DNA of 61,479 nt from Xanthomonas cissicola (GTDB lineage Bacteria > Pseudomonadota > Gammaproteobacteria > Xanthomonadales > Xanthomonadaceae), in the NCBI RefSeq assembly GCF_008801575.1, contig NZ_VZPL01000029.1:1-61479 (forward strand), in the 5' to 3' direction. A program made the translations under genes and the position numbers. Positions 1 through 7,977 of the stretch are shown piece by piece. Every line of letters begins with the position of its first letter. Position 1 is the stretch's first letter. Under the pieces are notes generated by a model. It was not told the origin of the DNA. It did not search any database and saw only the letters and a program-made list of their open reading frames with translations.

Positions 1-62
1 TCGCTAGCACCACGCCCGATCCACTCGCGCACCAGCGCACGACGCGCCGGTGCGCTCACCAC
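1..62 (-). CDS. IS3-family transposase OrfB, N-terminal fragment
   Basis: A GTG codon at 60-62 opens a frame overlapping the end of OrfA, reading V-V-S-A-P-A-R-R-A-L-V-R, typical of the start of the DDE integrase subunit of IS3 elements. In this family OrfA and OrfB overlap and are joined by programmed -1 frameshifting to make the full transposase. The catalytic domain lies outside the window. Confidence 0.6.
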   Translation of the reverse strand, partial: MVSAPARRALVREWIGRGAS

Positions 63-319
63 TTTTTTCGCAACGCATCCTTGATCAGGTCGTTCTCGAA
101 CAACTGCTCGGCCAGCAACTTCTTTAGCCGCGCGTTCTCGGCCTCAAGGTCCTTGAGCCGCTTGGCGTCGGGCACGCTCATGCCGCCGAATTTGCTGCGC
201 CACAGATAGTACGAGGCCTCACTGAAGCCATGCCGCCGGCATAAGTCCTTGATCGCTATGCCCGCTTCGGCTTCGCGCAGGAAGCCGATGATCTGTTCTT
301 CGGAAAAACGCTTCTTCAC
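56..319 (-). CDS. IS3-family transposase OrfA
   Basis: This 87-residue protein has an N-terminal helix-turn-helix (roughly residues 5-45, with E-E-Q-I-I-G-F-L-R-E-A-E-A-G and D-L-C-R-R-H-G-F-S) followed by a leucine-zipper-like coiled coil (residues 50-80, A-E-N-A-R-L-K-K-L-L-A-E-Q), the classic DNA-binding and multimerisation subunit of IS3 transposases. It is homologous to the HTH_Tnp_1 family. I chose the GTG at 317-319 because an AAGGAG Shine-Dalgarno sits seven bases before it; the TTG two codons further upstream would be too close. The stop overlaps the beginning of OrfB, as usual for frameshifted transposases. Confidence 0.9.
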   Translation of the reverse strand: MKKRFSEEQIIGFLREAEAGIAIKDLCRRHGFSEASYYLWRSKFGGMSVPDAKRLKDLEAENARLKKLLAEQLFENDLIKDALRKKW

Positions 320-386
320 GTCCAATCTCCTTGGGGTAGGGAATTGGACTCCAAACTGAGGTGCTACTCAAAATTGGGGGGACGTC

Positions 387-464
387 GGAGCAGCGAGAGA
401 TTAATTTCAGGTAAATAATATTATTCAGAAATACAGGCTCTGAGTTACCGTTAGCTATCGACAT
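387..464 (-). pseudogene. 5' end of an unidentified AT-rich gene disrupted by the IS3 element
   Basis: An ATG at 462-464 is preceded by an AAGGAT ribosome-binding sequence at about nine bases, and the frame encodes roughly 26 residues (starting M-S-I-A-N-G-N-S-E-P) before it runs into the IS3 terminus. The surrounding 400-700 region is much more AT-rich than the rest of the window, which suggests horizontally acquired DNA. No protein family is recognisable from so short a piece; it could also be a chance frame. Confidence 0.35.
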
Positions 465-634
465 AAAACAATCCTTGGTTTAATGCTTCCTTAGCTATCT
501 CAAGCGGCCATGGCAATAAGCGCCAAACAGTAATCTAGCTAACCTTGTCTGCTTGTCATCCGTCTAAAAATTCACTCCAATTGCACATTCTATTTATGCA
601 AAATTTTTCTCAGTGAAATACCTGAAATTTTCAT

Positions 635-651
635 CAGTGATGTCATCACTG
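635..651. repeat. Perfect 17-bp palindrome in AT-rich intergenic DNA
   Basis: CAGTGATG-T-CATCACTG is an exact inverted repeat with a single central base. It lies between the disrupted gene start near 464 and the small gene ending at 729. It could be an operator for a dimeric regulator, or part of a weak transcription terminator; no U-tract follows it, which argues against an intrinsic terminator. Otherwise 465-728 contains no convincing gene. Confidence 0.4.
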
Positions 652-728
652 TAATTGAATGTGCCAAATCGTGCGGTGAAACGCTCCTCGTCGCTGTAGC
701 GCCTCTACCGATTTACTGCAGCGCTCGC

Positions 729-872
729 TTATTTCTTTTTGCCCTTCTTATCCGGCGCTTGACTCAAAGCGGACGCGGCCGCTGTTTTTGAATCCTTTCC
801 GGTGCTGCCGCTACGCAAGACCTTGCTTGCGGCCTTGGCCGCTTTCGGGCCGGTTTTCTCGTTGGTTGCCAT
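729..872 (-). CDS. Small Lys/Ala-rich basic protein (47 aa)
   Basis: A 48-codon frame starts at ATG 870-872 and ends with TAA at 729-731. The product begins M-A-T-N-E-K-T-G-P-K-A-A-K-A-A-S-K and ends D-K-K-G-K-K-K, is rich in Lys, Ala, Ser and Thr, and has no hydrophobic segment. The composition resembles small conserved xanthomonad proteins of unknown function and the basic tails of histone-like proteins; a nucleic-acid-binding or stress role would be inference only. Third-position GC is high, unlike the AT-rich DNA to its left, so it appears to be a resident gene. No close neighbour suggests a function. Confidence 0.65.
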   Translation of the reverse strand: MATNEKTGPKAAKAASKVLRSGSTGKDSKTAAASALSQAPDKKGKKK

Positions 873-1256
873 GTGCTTGACCTTCTAGTCACCCAAGTGG
901 TGGCGTGGCGAAATTAGGCCGATTATCTCGCTCACACAAGTCTGGTTGCAGCGCGCGATAAGGCAGATACTACTAGACCGATGGTGCTTTCTGGGCCAGT
1001 TATCTGGCGATATGCGCCGTACTGTGTGCCTGCTTTTTAGAGTCCCCGCATATCAACACTATGCCAAGCGATTACTGCAGCGGCGCACGAGAAGCGCCCC
1101 CGTGCGTTACCCCAAGTGAGCATGCATCACTTGCCTTGCTCGCTACCTGGCCCCACCACACTTCGCGCTGCCAGTGTTCTTGCAACACGCCGGTAGCTGC
1201 TGCCGCATTGATGCGGATGCACGAGAAGCCGCGCTTATTTTTGGAGTGATACCTAC
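873..1256. other. Intergenic region, no gene recognised
   Basis: The stretch between the 47-residue protein and the flavoprotein gene holds only short unsupported frames. It presumably contains the promoters of the two divergent neighbours; no clear -35/-10 pair or RNA gene was found. Confidence 0.5.
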
Positions 1257-1874
1257 ATGCATGCACTGATTGTTGTCGCACACCCCGAGCCGCGCTCGCT
1301 GACCCACGCCATTGCCGCGCAGGTGAGCGCGGGGCTGCAGGAGGCCGGCGGCGGCCACACGTTTGAACTGGCCGACTTGGCGCAGGAAGGCTTCGACCCG
1401 CGCTTCAACCAAGCCGACATCGCACTCTTTCAGCAGCGCGCTGCACCTGCGCCGGATGTGGCGGCCGAACACGCGCGGCTTGACCGCGCCGATGCGCTTG
1501 TGCTGGTGTTTCCGATTTACTGGTGGTCGTTTCCGGCGCTGCTGAAAGGCTGGATCGACCGGGTGTTTACGCTGGGCTGGGCGTTCGATGAAAGTGCCGA
1601 TGGCAAGATCGTGAAGAAGCTGCAGCATCTTGATGTGCACCTGCTGGCCATTGGCGGTGCGGACGAGCGCACCTACGCGCGGCACGGCTACTTCGGTGCG
1701 ATGAAGACGCAGATCAACCACGGCATCTTCGATTTTTGCGGTGCGCCGGTGCGCACCTCAGAGTTGCTGACGGTGCCGGATGCGGGCTTTCCGCAATCGC
1801 ACTTGGACGCAGCGCGCGCGATTGGTGCGCGGTTGTTTGCCGCAAGAGCATCTGCTGATAGCGCACCCAGCTGA
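1257..1874 (+). CDS. NAD(P)H dehydrogenase (quinone) / flavodoxin-fold oxidoreductase
   Basis: This 205-residue protein belongs to the flavodoxin-like NAD(P)H:quinone oxidoreductase family (MdaB, KefF, NQO1 relatives), cytosolic FMN- or FAD-binding enzymes that reduce quinones or other electrophiles by two electrons. The start shows the Rossmann-like strand A-L-I-V-V-A-H-P-E-P-R-S (residues 3-14) that binds flavin phosphate. The signature F-P-I-Y-W-W-S-F-P-A-L-L-K-G-W-I-D-R-V near residues 85-103 is diagnostic. Length matches the family. The gene stands alone, convergent with the lipoprotein gene downstream. The exact substrate cannot be read from the sequence. Confidence 0.88.
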   Translation: MHALIVVAHPEPRSLTHAIAAQVSAGLQEAGGGHTFELADLAQEGFDPRFNQADIALFQQRAAPAPDVAAEHARLDRADALVLVFPIYWWSFPALLKGWIDRVFTLGWAFDESADGKIVKKLQHLDVHLLAIGGADERTYARHGYFGAMKTQINHGIFDFCGAPVRTSELLTVPDAGFPQSHLDAARAIGARLFAARASADSAPS

Positions 1875-1910
1875 CTCCAGGCTACAGCTGCTGTCGCCCA
1901 CCATCACACA

Positions 1911-2639
1911 TCACTCAAACGGCCGTGGAGACGGGCGCGGGGAGTTGGCAAAGGTCTGATACAGCACTGCAGCGCGCTCGTCTGCGGCGATGCTTTCAAT
2001 TGTGCTCAAGCCTCGTTCTGCCATCGCTGCCGATGCCTTGCGATCGCCGAGCAAATAGGCGAGCCGCAGATACGCTGCGCTCTCGACCAGGTTCTTTTGC
2101 GGGGTGTCGCCGTTGTAGGTCTCGGACAGCCCGTAGTAGGCGTAGATACTTCCGGTGGCTGCGGCCTTCCGCAAGATCGCCACGCCGCTCTGGAAGCTGC
2201 CGCTGAGTGCGGTCTTGCTGCCGTAGAACACTATGGCGGCCGGATTGCCCGCCTGCGATTCGGCCTGCAACTGGGCCAGATCCAGCTTGCTCAAGCGTGC
2301 GTGCTCGGCCGGCGATGGGTAGCCGTGGGCAATCAGCCAGTGCGCTTCTGCCTGCGAGCTGGCCAGCAGCGGGCCGCCAGCGATGCAGGCATAGGCGCCG
2401 GGCTGGCGGAGATACGGCGTGGTGTCGGCATGGGTCGGCGCTGCGCGTGTAACCGATGGCTGCGGCGTGTTATTCGAGGCGGCGCTGTCGTTGGCGGTGC
2501 GTGCGTGGACTGTCGGCGCGGCGACTGACGTTGCATGTGCAGGCGTTTGCGTTGGCGTTGGCGTTGGCGTTGGCGCATTTGTGCAGCTAATGACTGCCAT
2601 TGCAGTGAGTGCGGTCAGTGCGATGCTGGCGAATTTCAT
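1911..2639 (-). CDS. Putative lipoprotein with Sel1-like repeat region
   Basis: I start this 242-residue protein at ATG 2637-2639, where a signal sequence begins (M-K-F-A-S-I-A-L-T-A-L-T-A-M-A-V-I-S-C, Cys19 as a possible lipobox); an open frame continues upstream but lacks a signal. A low-complexity Thr-Pro linker (T-P-T-P-T-P-T-Q-T-P) follows. The C-terminal half contains alpha-helical segments resembling Sel1/TPR repeats (A-A-I-V-F-Y-G-S, G-V-A-I-L-R-K-A-A-A-T-G-S, A-A-Y-L-R-L-A-Y-L-L-G-D). It is probably anchored in the envelope, facing the periplasm, as a protein-interaction module. The molecular role is unknown. Confidence 0.72.
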   Translation of the reverse strand: MKFASIALTALTAMAVISCTNAPTPTPTPTQTPAHATSVAAPTVHARTANDSAASNNTPQPSVTRAAPTHADTTPYLRQPGAYACIAGGPLLASSQAEAHWLIAHGYPSPAEHARLSKLDLAQLQAESQAGNPAAIVFYGSKTALSGSFQSGVAILRKAAATGSIYAYYGLSETYNGDTPQKNLVESAAYLRLAYLLGDRKASAAMAERGLSTIESIAADERAAVLYQTFANSPRPSPRPFE

Positions 2640-3138
2640 GAGGCTGTCCTGTTGGCGTGCGGGATATGCCGGGTTGCACATCGCCGCATCTGCGTTGCTC
2701 CTTGGAGCCTGCACCTTGCGTGGCGGCGATGACGCGGTCAAGACAGCTGCGCGAGATGCAGCCGGGTGTGTAAGCCAGGCTGTCGACCGCGCACCGCGCA
2801 AGCAATGCACGCCGATCTGTACAACAGCGTCTACTAGCTTCGACGTCGACTAACGCAGGCGCATCAGCACGCGACAACGTGCTGCTTTAAATGCTGGCGC
2901 GCACTGACATCCTCGGGTATTGGCGAGCACTCACCATACGACTCAGTCCGGTTTTTCCCATGTGTTTACGTCCATAGGCACTCAACCGGCGCGGACGCTC
3001 GCGTTGGCTCCTGCAACGCGTCAAAGCAGACGCAACAAAACACGAAATTCGGCTGTTTTAGGCCAAAAGCAACGCGATGTTTGCGTAATCAGGTCGCTTG
3101 AGACGTTTCGCAACCCTCGTCTCATTTTTTCCGTATAC
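2640..3138. other. Intergenic region, no gene recognised
   Basis: Frames here are short and overlap on several strands with no family resemblance. The region presumably carries the promoter of the lipoprotein gene on the left and upstream sequence of the ATP-grasp gene on the right. Confidence 0.5.
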
Positions 3139-3154
3139 CGTGACTGACATCACG
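3139..3154 (+). promoter_or_regulatory. Candidate CRP/Clp-type operator
   Basis: CGTGA-N6-TCACG gives a perfect GTGA-N6-TCAC dyad, the core of the CRP-family site; Clp of Xanthomonas is known to recognise a CRP-like sequence. It ends 47 bases before the ATP-grasp gene. A second dyad, CATCAC-N7-GTGATG (3148-3166), overlaps it. Assignment to Clp is inference. Confidence 0.45.
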
Positions 3155-3201
3155 CAAAATGTGATGGATATCTCACTTTATAGCGGAAGAAAGATCTGGA
3201 T

Positions 3202-4290
3202 ATGGCCGAGAACAGGATGGGGCTGCAGACGCAGCCGATGGGTGCGCATGGGGCCGCAGGGCAACCATGGGCCGCGTTGCTGCCAGCGTTGGCCGTGGGC
3301 ACTGCCCGCCCGGCCGCATTACCGCGCACCGCGGCAGATGCGGCCACCCTCAAGCGCCTGCTGCGCAAGGGCGCGCGCAGCCTGGTGCGTACGCTGCCTT
3401 GGCGGCATCAGGACCGGCTGTACTTCCTGCATACGTTTGGACGCCTGCCGGATCTGTACGCGCCGAAATGCTTCAACGAGAAGATCCTCTACCGCAAGTG
3501 TGTGCACGGTGATTACCTGCAATACCAGCGGTTGGCCGACAAGTTTGCGGTGCGGCCGTATGTGGCGGCCAAGATCGGCCAGGCGCATCTGATCCCGCTA
3601 TTACTGGACACCACCGATCCGCAAGATTTGCTGCGCTTGCCGCAATGGCAGCAGACGGTGATCAAGGCCAACCACGGCGCGGCCATGGTGGAAGTGGTGC
3701 GCGAAGAGCCGGATGCGCAGCAGAAACGCCGCATCATCGCGCGTTGCGGCCAATGGATGCGCACGGATTTTTCCGACATGGTGCGCGAGATCCATTACCG
3801 CGATATTCCGCCACGCATTCTGGTGGAAAAATACATCGGCGATGCGCAGCAAGTGCCGGTGGACTACAAGTTCCATATGTTTCGGCAGGCCGATGGCACC
3901 TTCAAGTACGTGCTGCAGGTGATTTACGGCCGCTTCGACACGCCGAAATTGTCGATGACGTTTTTCGTCGGCAACTTGCACGATGCCTTTCACCGCATCC
4001 GCGACGACGGTCGCGCGCCGCCATGTGCGCCGGAACTTCTTGAGCAGGCGCTGGAACTGAGCAAGGTGCTGGCCAGCGACTTCGACTATGTGCGAGTGGA
4101 TTGGTATATCCAGCACGGGCAGGTGTATTTCGGCGAACTCACCTTTACCCCGGGCGCCGGGTTGGTAACCGGATTGGACCGTGGGCTGGACCGGATGATG
4201 GGCGATATGTGGGTGCAGCGGCGCGCGCCTGGGGAACCGTGTCTGCCGATGCAAGGGTTTGGTGTGGGTGTGCGCGTGCCACAGCGGTGA
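3202..4290 (+). CDS. TupA-like ATP-grasp polysaccharide/peptide ligase
   Basis: This 362-residue protein matches the TupA-like ATP-grasp family (teichuronopeptide biosynthesis protein A relatives), enzymes thought to form amide bonds on surface polymers or glycans in the cytoplasm. Recognisable blocks are the N-terminal L-P-D-L-Y-A-P-K-C-F-N-E-K-I-L-Y-R-K, the V-I-K-A-N-H-G-A-A segment, L-V-E-K-Y-I-G with D-Y-K-F-H-M-F, and the C-terminal D-W-Y-I-Q-H-G-Q-V-Y-F-G-E-L-T-F-T-P-G that carries metal/ATP-binding acidic residues. The first 50 residues are Ala/Pro-rich and poorly conserved-looking, so a later start is possible. It stands alone; its partner polymer is unknown. Confidence 0.82.
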   Translation: MAENRMGLQTQPMGAHGAAGQPWAALLPALAVGTARPAALPRTAADAATLKRLLRKGARSLVRTLPWRHQDRLYFLHTFGRLPDLYAPKCFNEKILYRKCVHGDYLQYQRLADKFAVRPYVAAKIGQAHLIPLLLDTTDPQDLLRLPQWQQTVIKANHGAAMVEVVREEPDAQQKRRIIARCGQWMRTDFSDMVREIHYRDIPPRILVEKYIGDAQQVPVDYKFHMFRQADGTFKYVLQVIYGRFDTPKLSMTFFVGNLHDAFHRIRDDGRAPPCAPELLEQALELSKVLASDFDYVRVDWYIQHGQVYFGELTFTPGAGLVTGLDRGLDRMMGDMWVQRRAPGEPCLPMQGFGVGVRVPQR

Positions 4291-4455
4291 GGCGTCAACG
4301 CAGGTGCAGTGCCCATGCGATGCCTGCAGTGCTCCGGCACGCGGTGCACGGCGGCCGATGATGGCTGACAGCGATGCGCGGATGGTGCAGGTTGCCGCCG
4401 CGCGCCGTGTTGCGGATGCCACCGACCACCTGCAATACAAAGCCCGCCGGTGCGA

Positions 4456-5367
4456 TTAGCCGATTGGCTGCGCCACGCCGGCCTGTTTGGCAAATTCGCC
4501 AGCGGCCCAGTCCAGAAACACGCGCACGCGTGGCGACGGCTGGCGGGCGCGGGAATACAGCAGCGACACCGGATTGGACGGCGGCGGGGTATCGCGCAGG
4601 ATTTCCACCAGCGTGCCTTGCTGCAGGTCGTGCGCCACATGGAAGCGCGGCACCTGCGCGATGCCCAGGCCAAGCCGGATGCCGGCCAGATAGCTTTCGG
4701 TCCCGGTGACGCTGAGCGGGCTGGGCAATGCGAAGGTACGCAGCCCCTGGGCGGTCTGGAACTCCAGCGGCGTGACCACGCCGGTGGTGATCGAACGCAA
4801 GCCAACCATGCGGTGTTGGTCCAGCGCTTCCAGCTGTGTAGGCATGCCGAAACGTTGCAGGTATTGCGGCGTGGCGCAGGTGAGGCGTTCGAGCATGGCC
4901 ACGCGGCGTGCGACCAGTTCGCTGTCGCGCAGCGGGCCATAGCGCAGCACGCAGTCGATGCCTTCTTCCACCAGATCCACCCAGCGGTCGCTCTCGCTCA
5001 TCACCAGCTGGATCTGCGGGTAGTGCGCAAAGAATGCCGGCAACCCGGGCAGCAGGAAGTGCCGCGCCAGCGTGCCCTGCACGTCCACCCGCAACAGCCC
5101 CTTGGGCGCCACGCCGCGGAAGCCGCCTTCGGCATCGTCCACGTCGTCCAGGATGCGCATGCAGCGTTGATGGAAGAGCTCGCCATCGAGCGTGGGCCGC
5201 ACCACGCGCGTGGTGCGCTGTAGCAGGCGCACACCCAGGCGCGCTTCCATCTCGGCAATGACCTTGGTGGCGGTGGAGCGCGGAATTTCCATGTCGTTGG
5301 CCGCTGCGGTGAAGCTGCGCCGCTCCACGATCCGCACGAACAACCGCATGGCGTCGAACCGATCCAT
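4456..5367 (-). CDS. LysR-family transcriptional regulator
   Basis: This 303-residue protein has an N-terminal winged helix-turn-helix (M-D-R-F-D-A-M-R-L-F-V-R-I-V-E-R-R-S-F onward, recognition helix around I-P-R-S-T-A-T-K-V-I-A) and a LysR substrate-binding domain (residues 90-295). The start at 5367 is where LysR proteins normally begin; a frame extends 50 codons upstream but with no family match. It is transcribed divergently from two short-chain dehydrogenase genes, the usual arrangement in which a LysR protein controls its neighbours in response to a small-molecule ligand, here unknown. Confidence 0.9.
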   Translation of the reverse strand: MDRFDAMRLFVRIVERRSFTAAANDMEIPRSTATKVIAEMEARLGVRLLQRTTRVVRPTLDGELFHQRCMRILDDVDDAEGGFRGVAPKGLLRVDVQGTLARHFLLPGLPAFFAHYPQIQLVMSESDRWVDLVEEGIDCVLRYGPLRDSELVARRVAMLERLTCATPQYLQRFGMPTQLEALDQHRMVGLRSITTGVVTPLEFQTAQGLRTFALPSPLSVTGTESYLAGIRLGLGIAQVPRFHVAHDLQQGTLVEILRDTPPPSNPVSLLYSRARQPSPRVRVFLDWAAGEFAKQAGVAQPIG

Positions 5368-5492
5368 GGCACTCCCTGCCCACTGTTCGGGCGCTGGAAA
5401 CAATGCTGTGCAGTTTAGTGTGATGATCGTCGTGTCATTGCATTGGATAGTTTCCGCAACGCCGCAGCCCGCGGCATGACGGAAGAACTTGC
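5368..5492. promoter_or_regulatory. Divergent promoter region between LysR gene and dehydrogenase gene
   Basis: The 125-bp gap holds nested half-sites: GGAAAC (5396-5401 area) with GTTTCC around 5449-5454, and CAATGC (5401-5406) with GCATTG (5440-5445). LysR proteins bind spaced dyads in such regions, so this is the likely operator/promoter for both directions. The exact binding site is not determined. Confidence 0.4.
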
Positions 5493-6230
5493 ATGACTCA
5501 GCAGCATAAAGTTGCATTGGTGACCGGCGCCTCGCGCGGTATTGGCGCTGCCATCGCGCAGCGATTGGCCGGCGATGGCTTTGCCGTGGTGCTCAATTAC
5601 GCCGGCCATGCGGATGAGGCCGATCGACTGGTGCGCAGCATCGAAGCGGACGGTGGCCGCGCGATCAGCGTGCAGGCCGATGTCAGCGACCCGGCCGCCG
5701 TCGCGCGCCTGTTTGCCGCGGCCGAGACTGCGTTCGGCGGCGTGGATGTGCTGGTCAACAACGCCGGCATCATGCAGCTGGCCACGCTGGCCGACAGCGA
5801 CGATGCCTTGTTCGACAAACACATCGCGATCAATCTGAAAGGCACCTTCAACACGCTGCGCCAGGCCGCACGACGGCTGCGCGACGGGGGCCGCATCGTC
5901 AACCTGTCCACCAGCGTGGTCGGCCTGAAGCTGGAAACCTACGGGGTGTATGCGGCCACCAAGGCGGCGGTGGAAACGCTGACAGCGATCCTGTCCAAGG
6001 AATTGCGCGGGCGTGCCATCACCGTCAACGCGGTGGCGCCTGGCCCGACCGGCACGGCGCTGTTCCTGGACGGCAAGTCGCCGGAGTTGATCGAACGCTT
6101 GTCCAAGGCCAACCCGCTGGAACGTCTTGGCTGCCCGGACGACATCGCGGCGGCGGTGGCATTCCTGGTCGGCCCGGATGGCGGCTGGATCAATGGCCAG
6201 GTCCTGCGCGCCAACGGCGGCATGGTCTGA
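5493..6230 (+). CDS. SDR-family NAD(P)-dependent oxidoreductase (classical, 3-oxoacyl reductase-like)
   Basis: A 245-residue classical short-chain dehydrogenase. The cofactor motif T-G-A-S-R-G-I-G is at residues 11-18, the N-N-A-G motif near 90, the catalytic Ser in N-L-S-T-S-V and the Y-A-A-T-K catalytic pair near residue 153. The C-terminal G-G-W-I-N-G-Q-V-L-R-A-N-G-G motif is typical of FabG-like members. These enzymes reduce or oxidise carbonyl/hydroxyl groups in the cytoplasm. It is the first of two dehydrogenase genes divergent from the LysR gene; substrate unknown. Confidence 0.9.
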   Translation: MTQQHKVALVTGASRGIGAAIAQRLAGDGFAVVLNYAGHADEADRLVRSIEADGGRAISVQADVSDPAAVARLFAAAETAFGGVDVLVNNAGIMQLATLADSDDALFDKHIAINLKGTFNTLRQAARRLRDGGRIVNLSTSVVGLKLETYGVYAATKAAVETLTAILSKELRGRAITVNAVAPGPTGTALFLDGKSPELIERLSKANPLERLGCPDDIAAAVAFLVGPDGGWINGQVLRANGGMV

Positions 6231-6288
6231 CCCGCTGCGGCGCGCGGCAGTGCGCACGCTGCTGGTTTCCCCCTCGAGGAGCAATGAC

Positions 6289-7188
6289 ATGAGCAAACGC
6301 ATTCTGGTGACTGGCGCGTCCAGCGGCTTTGGCCGATTGGCCGCGCAAGCGCTGGCCGCCGCCGGCCACACCGTCTACGCCTCCATGCGCGATACCGCCG
6401 GCCGCAATGCCGGCGTGGCGCAGGAGATGGCCGACCTGGCGGGCAAGCAGCAGCTGGCCTTGCACGCGCTAGAGCTAGACGTGCAATCGCAGGCCTCGGC
6501 CGACGCGGCGGTGGCATCCATCGTGGCGCAGGCCGGTGGGCTGGACGTGGTGGTGCACAACGCCGGGCACATGGTGTTCGGCCCGGCCGAAGCGTTCACC
6601 GCCGGACAGCTGGCACAGGTCTACGACATCAACGTGCTGGGTACGCAGAGGGTCAACCGCGCGGCATTGCCGCAATTGCGGGCACAGCAGCAGGGCCTGT
6701 TGGTGTGGGTGTCCAGCAGCAGCTCGGCAGGCGGCACCCCCCCGTATCTGGGCCCTTACTTCGCGGCCAAGGCGGCGATGGATGCCTTGGCGGTGCAGTA
6801 CGCACGCGAGTTGGCGCGCTGGGGCATCGAGACCTCGATCATCGTGCCCGGCGCCTTCACCAAGGGCACCAACCACTTCGCCCATGCCGGGACGCCGGAC
6901 GATGCCGCGCGCGCCGCTGCGTACGAGGCCGGCCCGTATGCAGGCTTTGGCGAACAGGTGCAGCAGGCGTTTGCGCGCCTGGTGCCCGAAGACGCCGACG
7001 TGGCCGAGGTGGCGCAAGCGATCGTGCAGGTGGTGAACGCACCGTTCGGCAAGCGGCCGTTCCGGGTGCATATCGACCCGGCGGGCGATGGCGCCGACGT
7101 GGGCTTCGCGGTCCTCGATCGCCTGCGTGCAGAGATGCTGCACCGTGTGGGATTGGACGACCTGTTGGCACCGCGCGTGGTGGAATGA
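6289..7188 (+). CDS. SDR-family oxidoreductase
   Basis: A 299-residue short-chain dehydrogenase starting at ATG 6289, preceded by GAGGAG. Motifs: T-G-A-S-S-G-F-G (residues 8-15), H-N-A-G, catalytic S-S-S-S-A-G-G and Y-F-A-A-K. The extended C-terminal region after about residue 200 is typical of the larger Rossmann-fold members (retinol-dehydrogenase-like/YdfG-type) that lack a quinone or CoA domain. It follows the first dehydrogenase by 58 bases, so both are likely transcribed together under the divergent LysR regulator. Substrate unknown. Confidence 0.9.
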   Translation: MSKRILVTGASSGFGRLAAQALAAAGHTVYASMRDTAGRNAGVAQEMADLAGKQQLALHALELDVQSQASADAAVASIVAQAGGLDVVVHNAGHMVFGPAEAFTAGQLAQVYDINVLGTQRVNRAALPQLRAQQQGLLVWVSSSSSAGGTPPYLGPYFAAKAAMDALAVQYARELARWGIETSIIVPGAFTKGTNHFAHAGTPDDAARAAAYEAGPYAGFGEQVQQAFARLVPEDADVAEVAQAIVQVVNAPFGKRPFRVHIDPAGDGADVGFAVLDRLRAEMLHRVGLDDLLAPRVVE

Positions 7189-7366
7189 TGGGATGCGGCA
7201 GGGCTTGGAGCGCCTGCCGGCCATAGAGCGGCGCACAGACCGTGGCGAGCCGTCGTCCGCTGGATGTGGACGGCGCACTCACAACCGCAGTGTCGGCGTG
7301 GTGCATGCCGCACCGAGCACCGGCCGCGCCTGCCTGGCGGCTGTGCCGCGGTCTTGTTGGCCGCTC

Positions 7367-7666
7367 TTAGCGTGAAAGACGGTTCCCGCGAAGCGCGCGC
7401 TCCGACCGCATGACGTGCACCACCACGATGCGCTGCCCATCCACGCGGTAGAACACGCGGCAAGGTGGTTCGACAATCTGGCGATAGCGCGAGCGCTTGA
7501 GTTCCTGTGGCCGGCTTCCGCTGTCCGGGTGTTCGATCAATTGCTCAACGTGCGCAAACACCCGTTTCACCAGCGCCGCTGCAGCGGGTGCGTTATCGAT
7601 TGCGATGTAGTCGGCAATTGCGTCCAGATCAGCCAATGCCGGCACCGACCAGATTATTTCAGCCAT
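7367..7666 (-). CDS. ParE/RelE-superfamily toxin of a type II toxin-antitoxin system
   Basis: This 99-residue protein has the ParE-like layout: W-S-V-P-A-L-A-D-L-D-A-I-A-D-Y-I-A at the N-terminus, a central helix ending H-P-D-S-G, and the beta-sheet core Y-R-Q-I-V-E-P-P-C-R-V-F-Y-R-V-D-G and I-V-V-V-H-V-M-R-S-E-R. ParE members poison gyrase and RelE members cleave mRNA on ribosomes; the sequence alone does not separate these activities, although the Y-R-V and R-x-R-R-like end leans to ParE. It overlaps the antitoxin gene by 13 bases and is translated after it. Confidence 0.9.
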   Translation of the reverse strand: MAEIIWSVPALADLDAIADYIAIDNAPAAAALVKRVFAHVEQLIEHPDSGSRPQELKRSRYRQIVEPPCRVFYRVDGQRIVVVHVMRSERALRGNRLSR

Positions 7667-7911
7667 CGCGCCATGCGTTGCTGTGCCTGTTCATGGCTCA
7701 GCGTACGGCCTTCCGCGACTGCCATTTCTCCACGGGCGATTCCTTCGAGGAGCGCAATGCGCTGCTGCATGCGCTCATAGCTGGCAACATCCACCAGATA
7801 GGCACTGGGTAAACCGTGCTGTGTGATCAGGATTGGCTCCTTGTCGCGCTCTGCAGCTGCAAGGAGTTCGGTCGCCTGACGCTTGAGCGTGGTGACAAGT
7901 TCGGTGCGCAT
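7654..7911 (-). CDS. Phd/YefM-family antitoxin
   Basis: An 85-residue antitoxin. The N-terminal part (T-L-K-R-Q-A-T-E-L-L-A-A-A-E-R-D-K-E-P-I-L-I-T-Q-H-G-L-P-S-A-Y-L-V) is the Phd/YefM dimerisation and DNA-binding domain, and the C-terminal helix (A-E-G-R-T-L-S-H-E-Q-A-Q-Q-R-M) is the expected toxin-neutralising tail. It is the first gene of the pair and would autoregulate their promoter upstream of 7911. The antitoxin-first order and short overlap are typical. Confidence 0.9.
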   Translation of the reverse strand: MRTELVTTLKRQATELLAAAERDKEPILITQHGLPSAYLVDVASYERMQQRIALLEGIARGEMAVAEGRTLSHEQAQQRMARWLK

Positions 7912-7977
7912 GCAGTGACATTAAAGTATCACTTCGGGCGAGGCAAGCGGCCGGCCCGAGGACGCCACACTGCGTGG

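Larger units (their letters stand above)
1..386 (-). mobile_element. IS3-family insertion sequence, right part only (cut by window edge)
   Basis: The segment carries the upstream end and OrfA of an IS3-type element, with OrfB running off the left edge. The outer boundary is placed near position 386, just outside a run of seven G's, because the DNA beyond it becomes abruptly AT-rich. I cannot see the other end or a target duplication, so the exact terminus is uncertain by several bases. Confidence 0.75.

Noticed and set aside
3105..3129. PIP box before the TupA-like gene
   Set aside because: TTCGC at 3105 is followed by TTTTC instead of a second TTCG at the required spacing.
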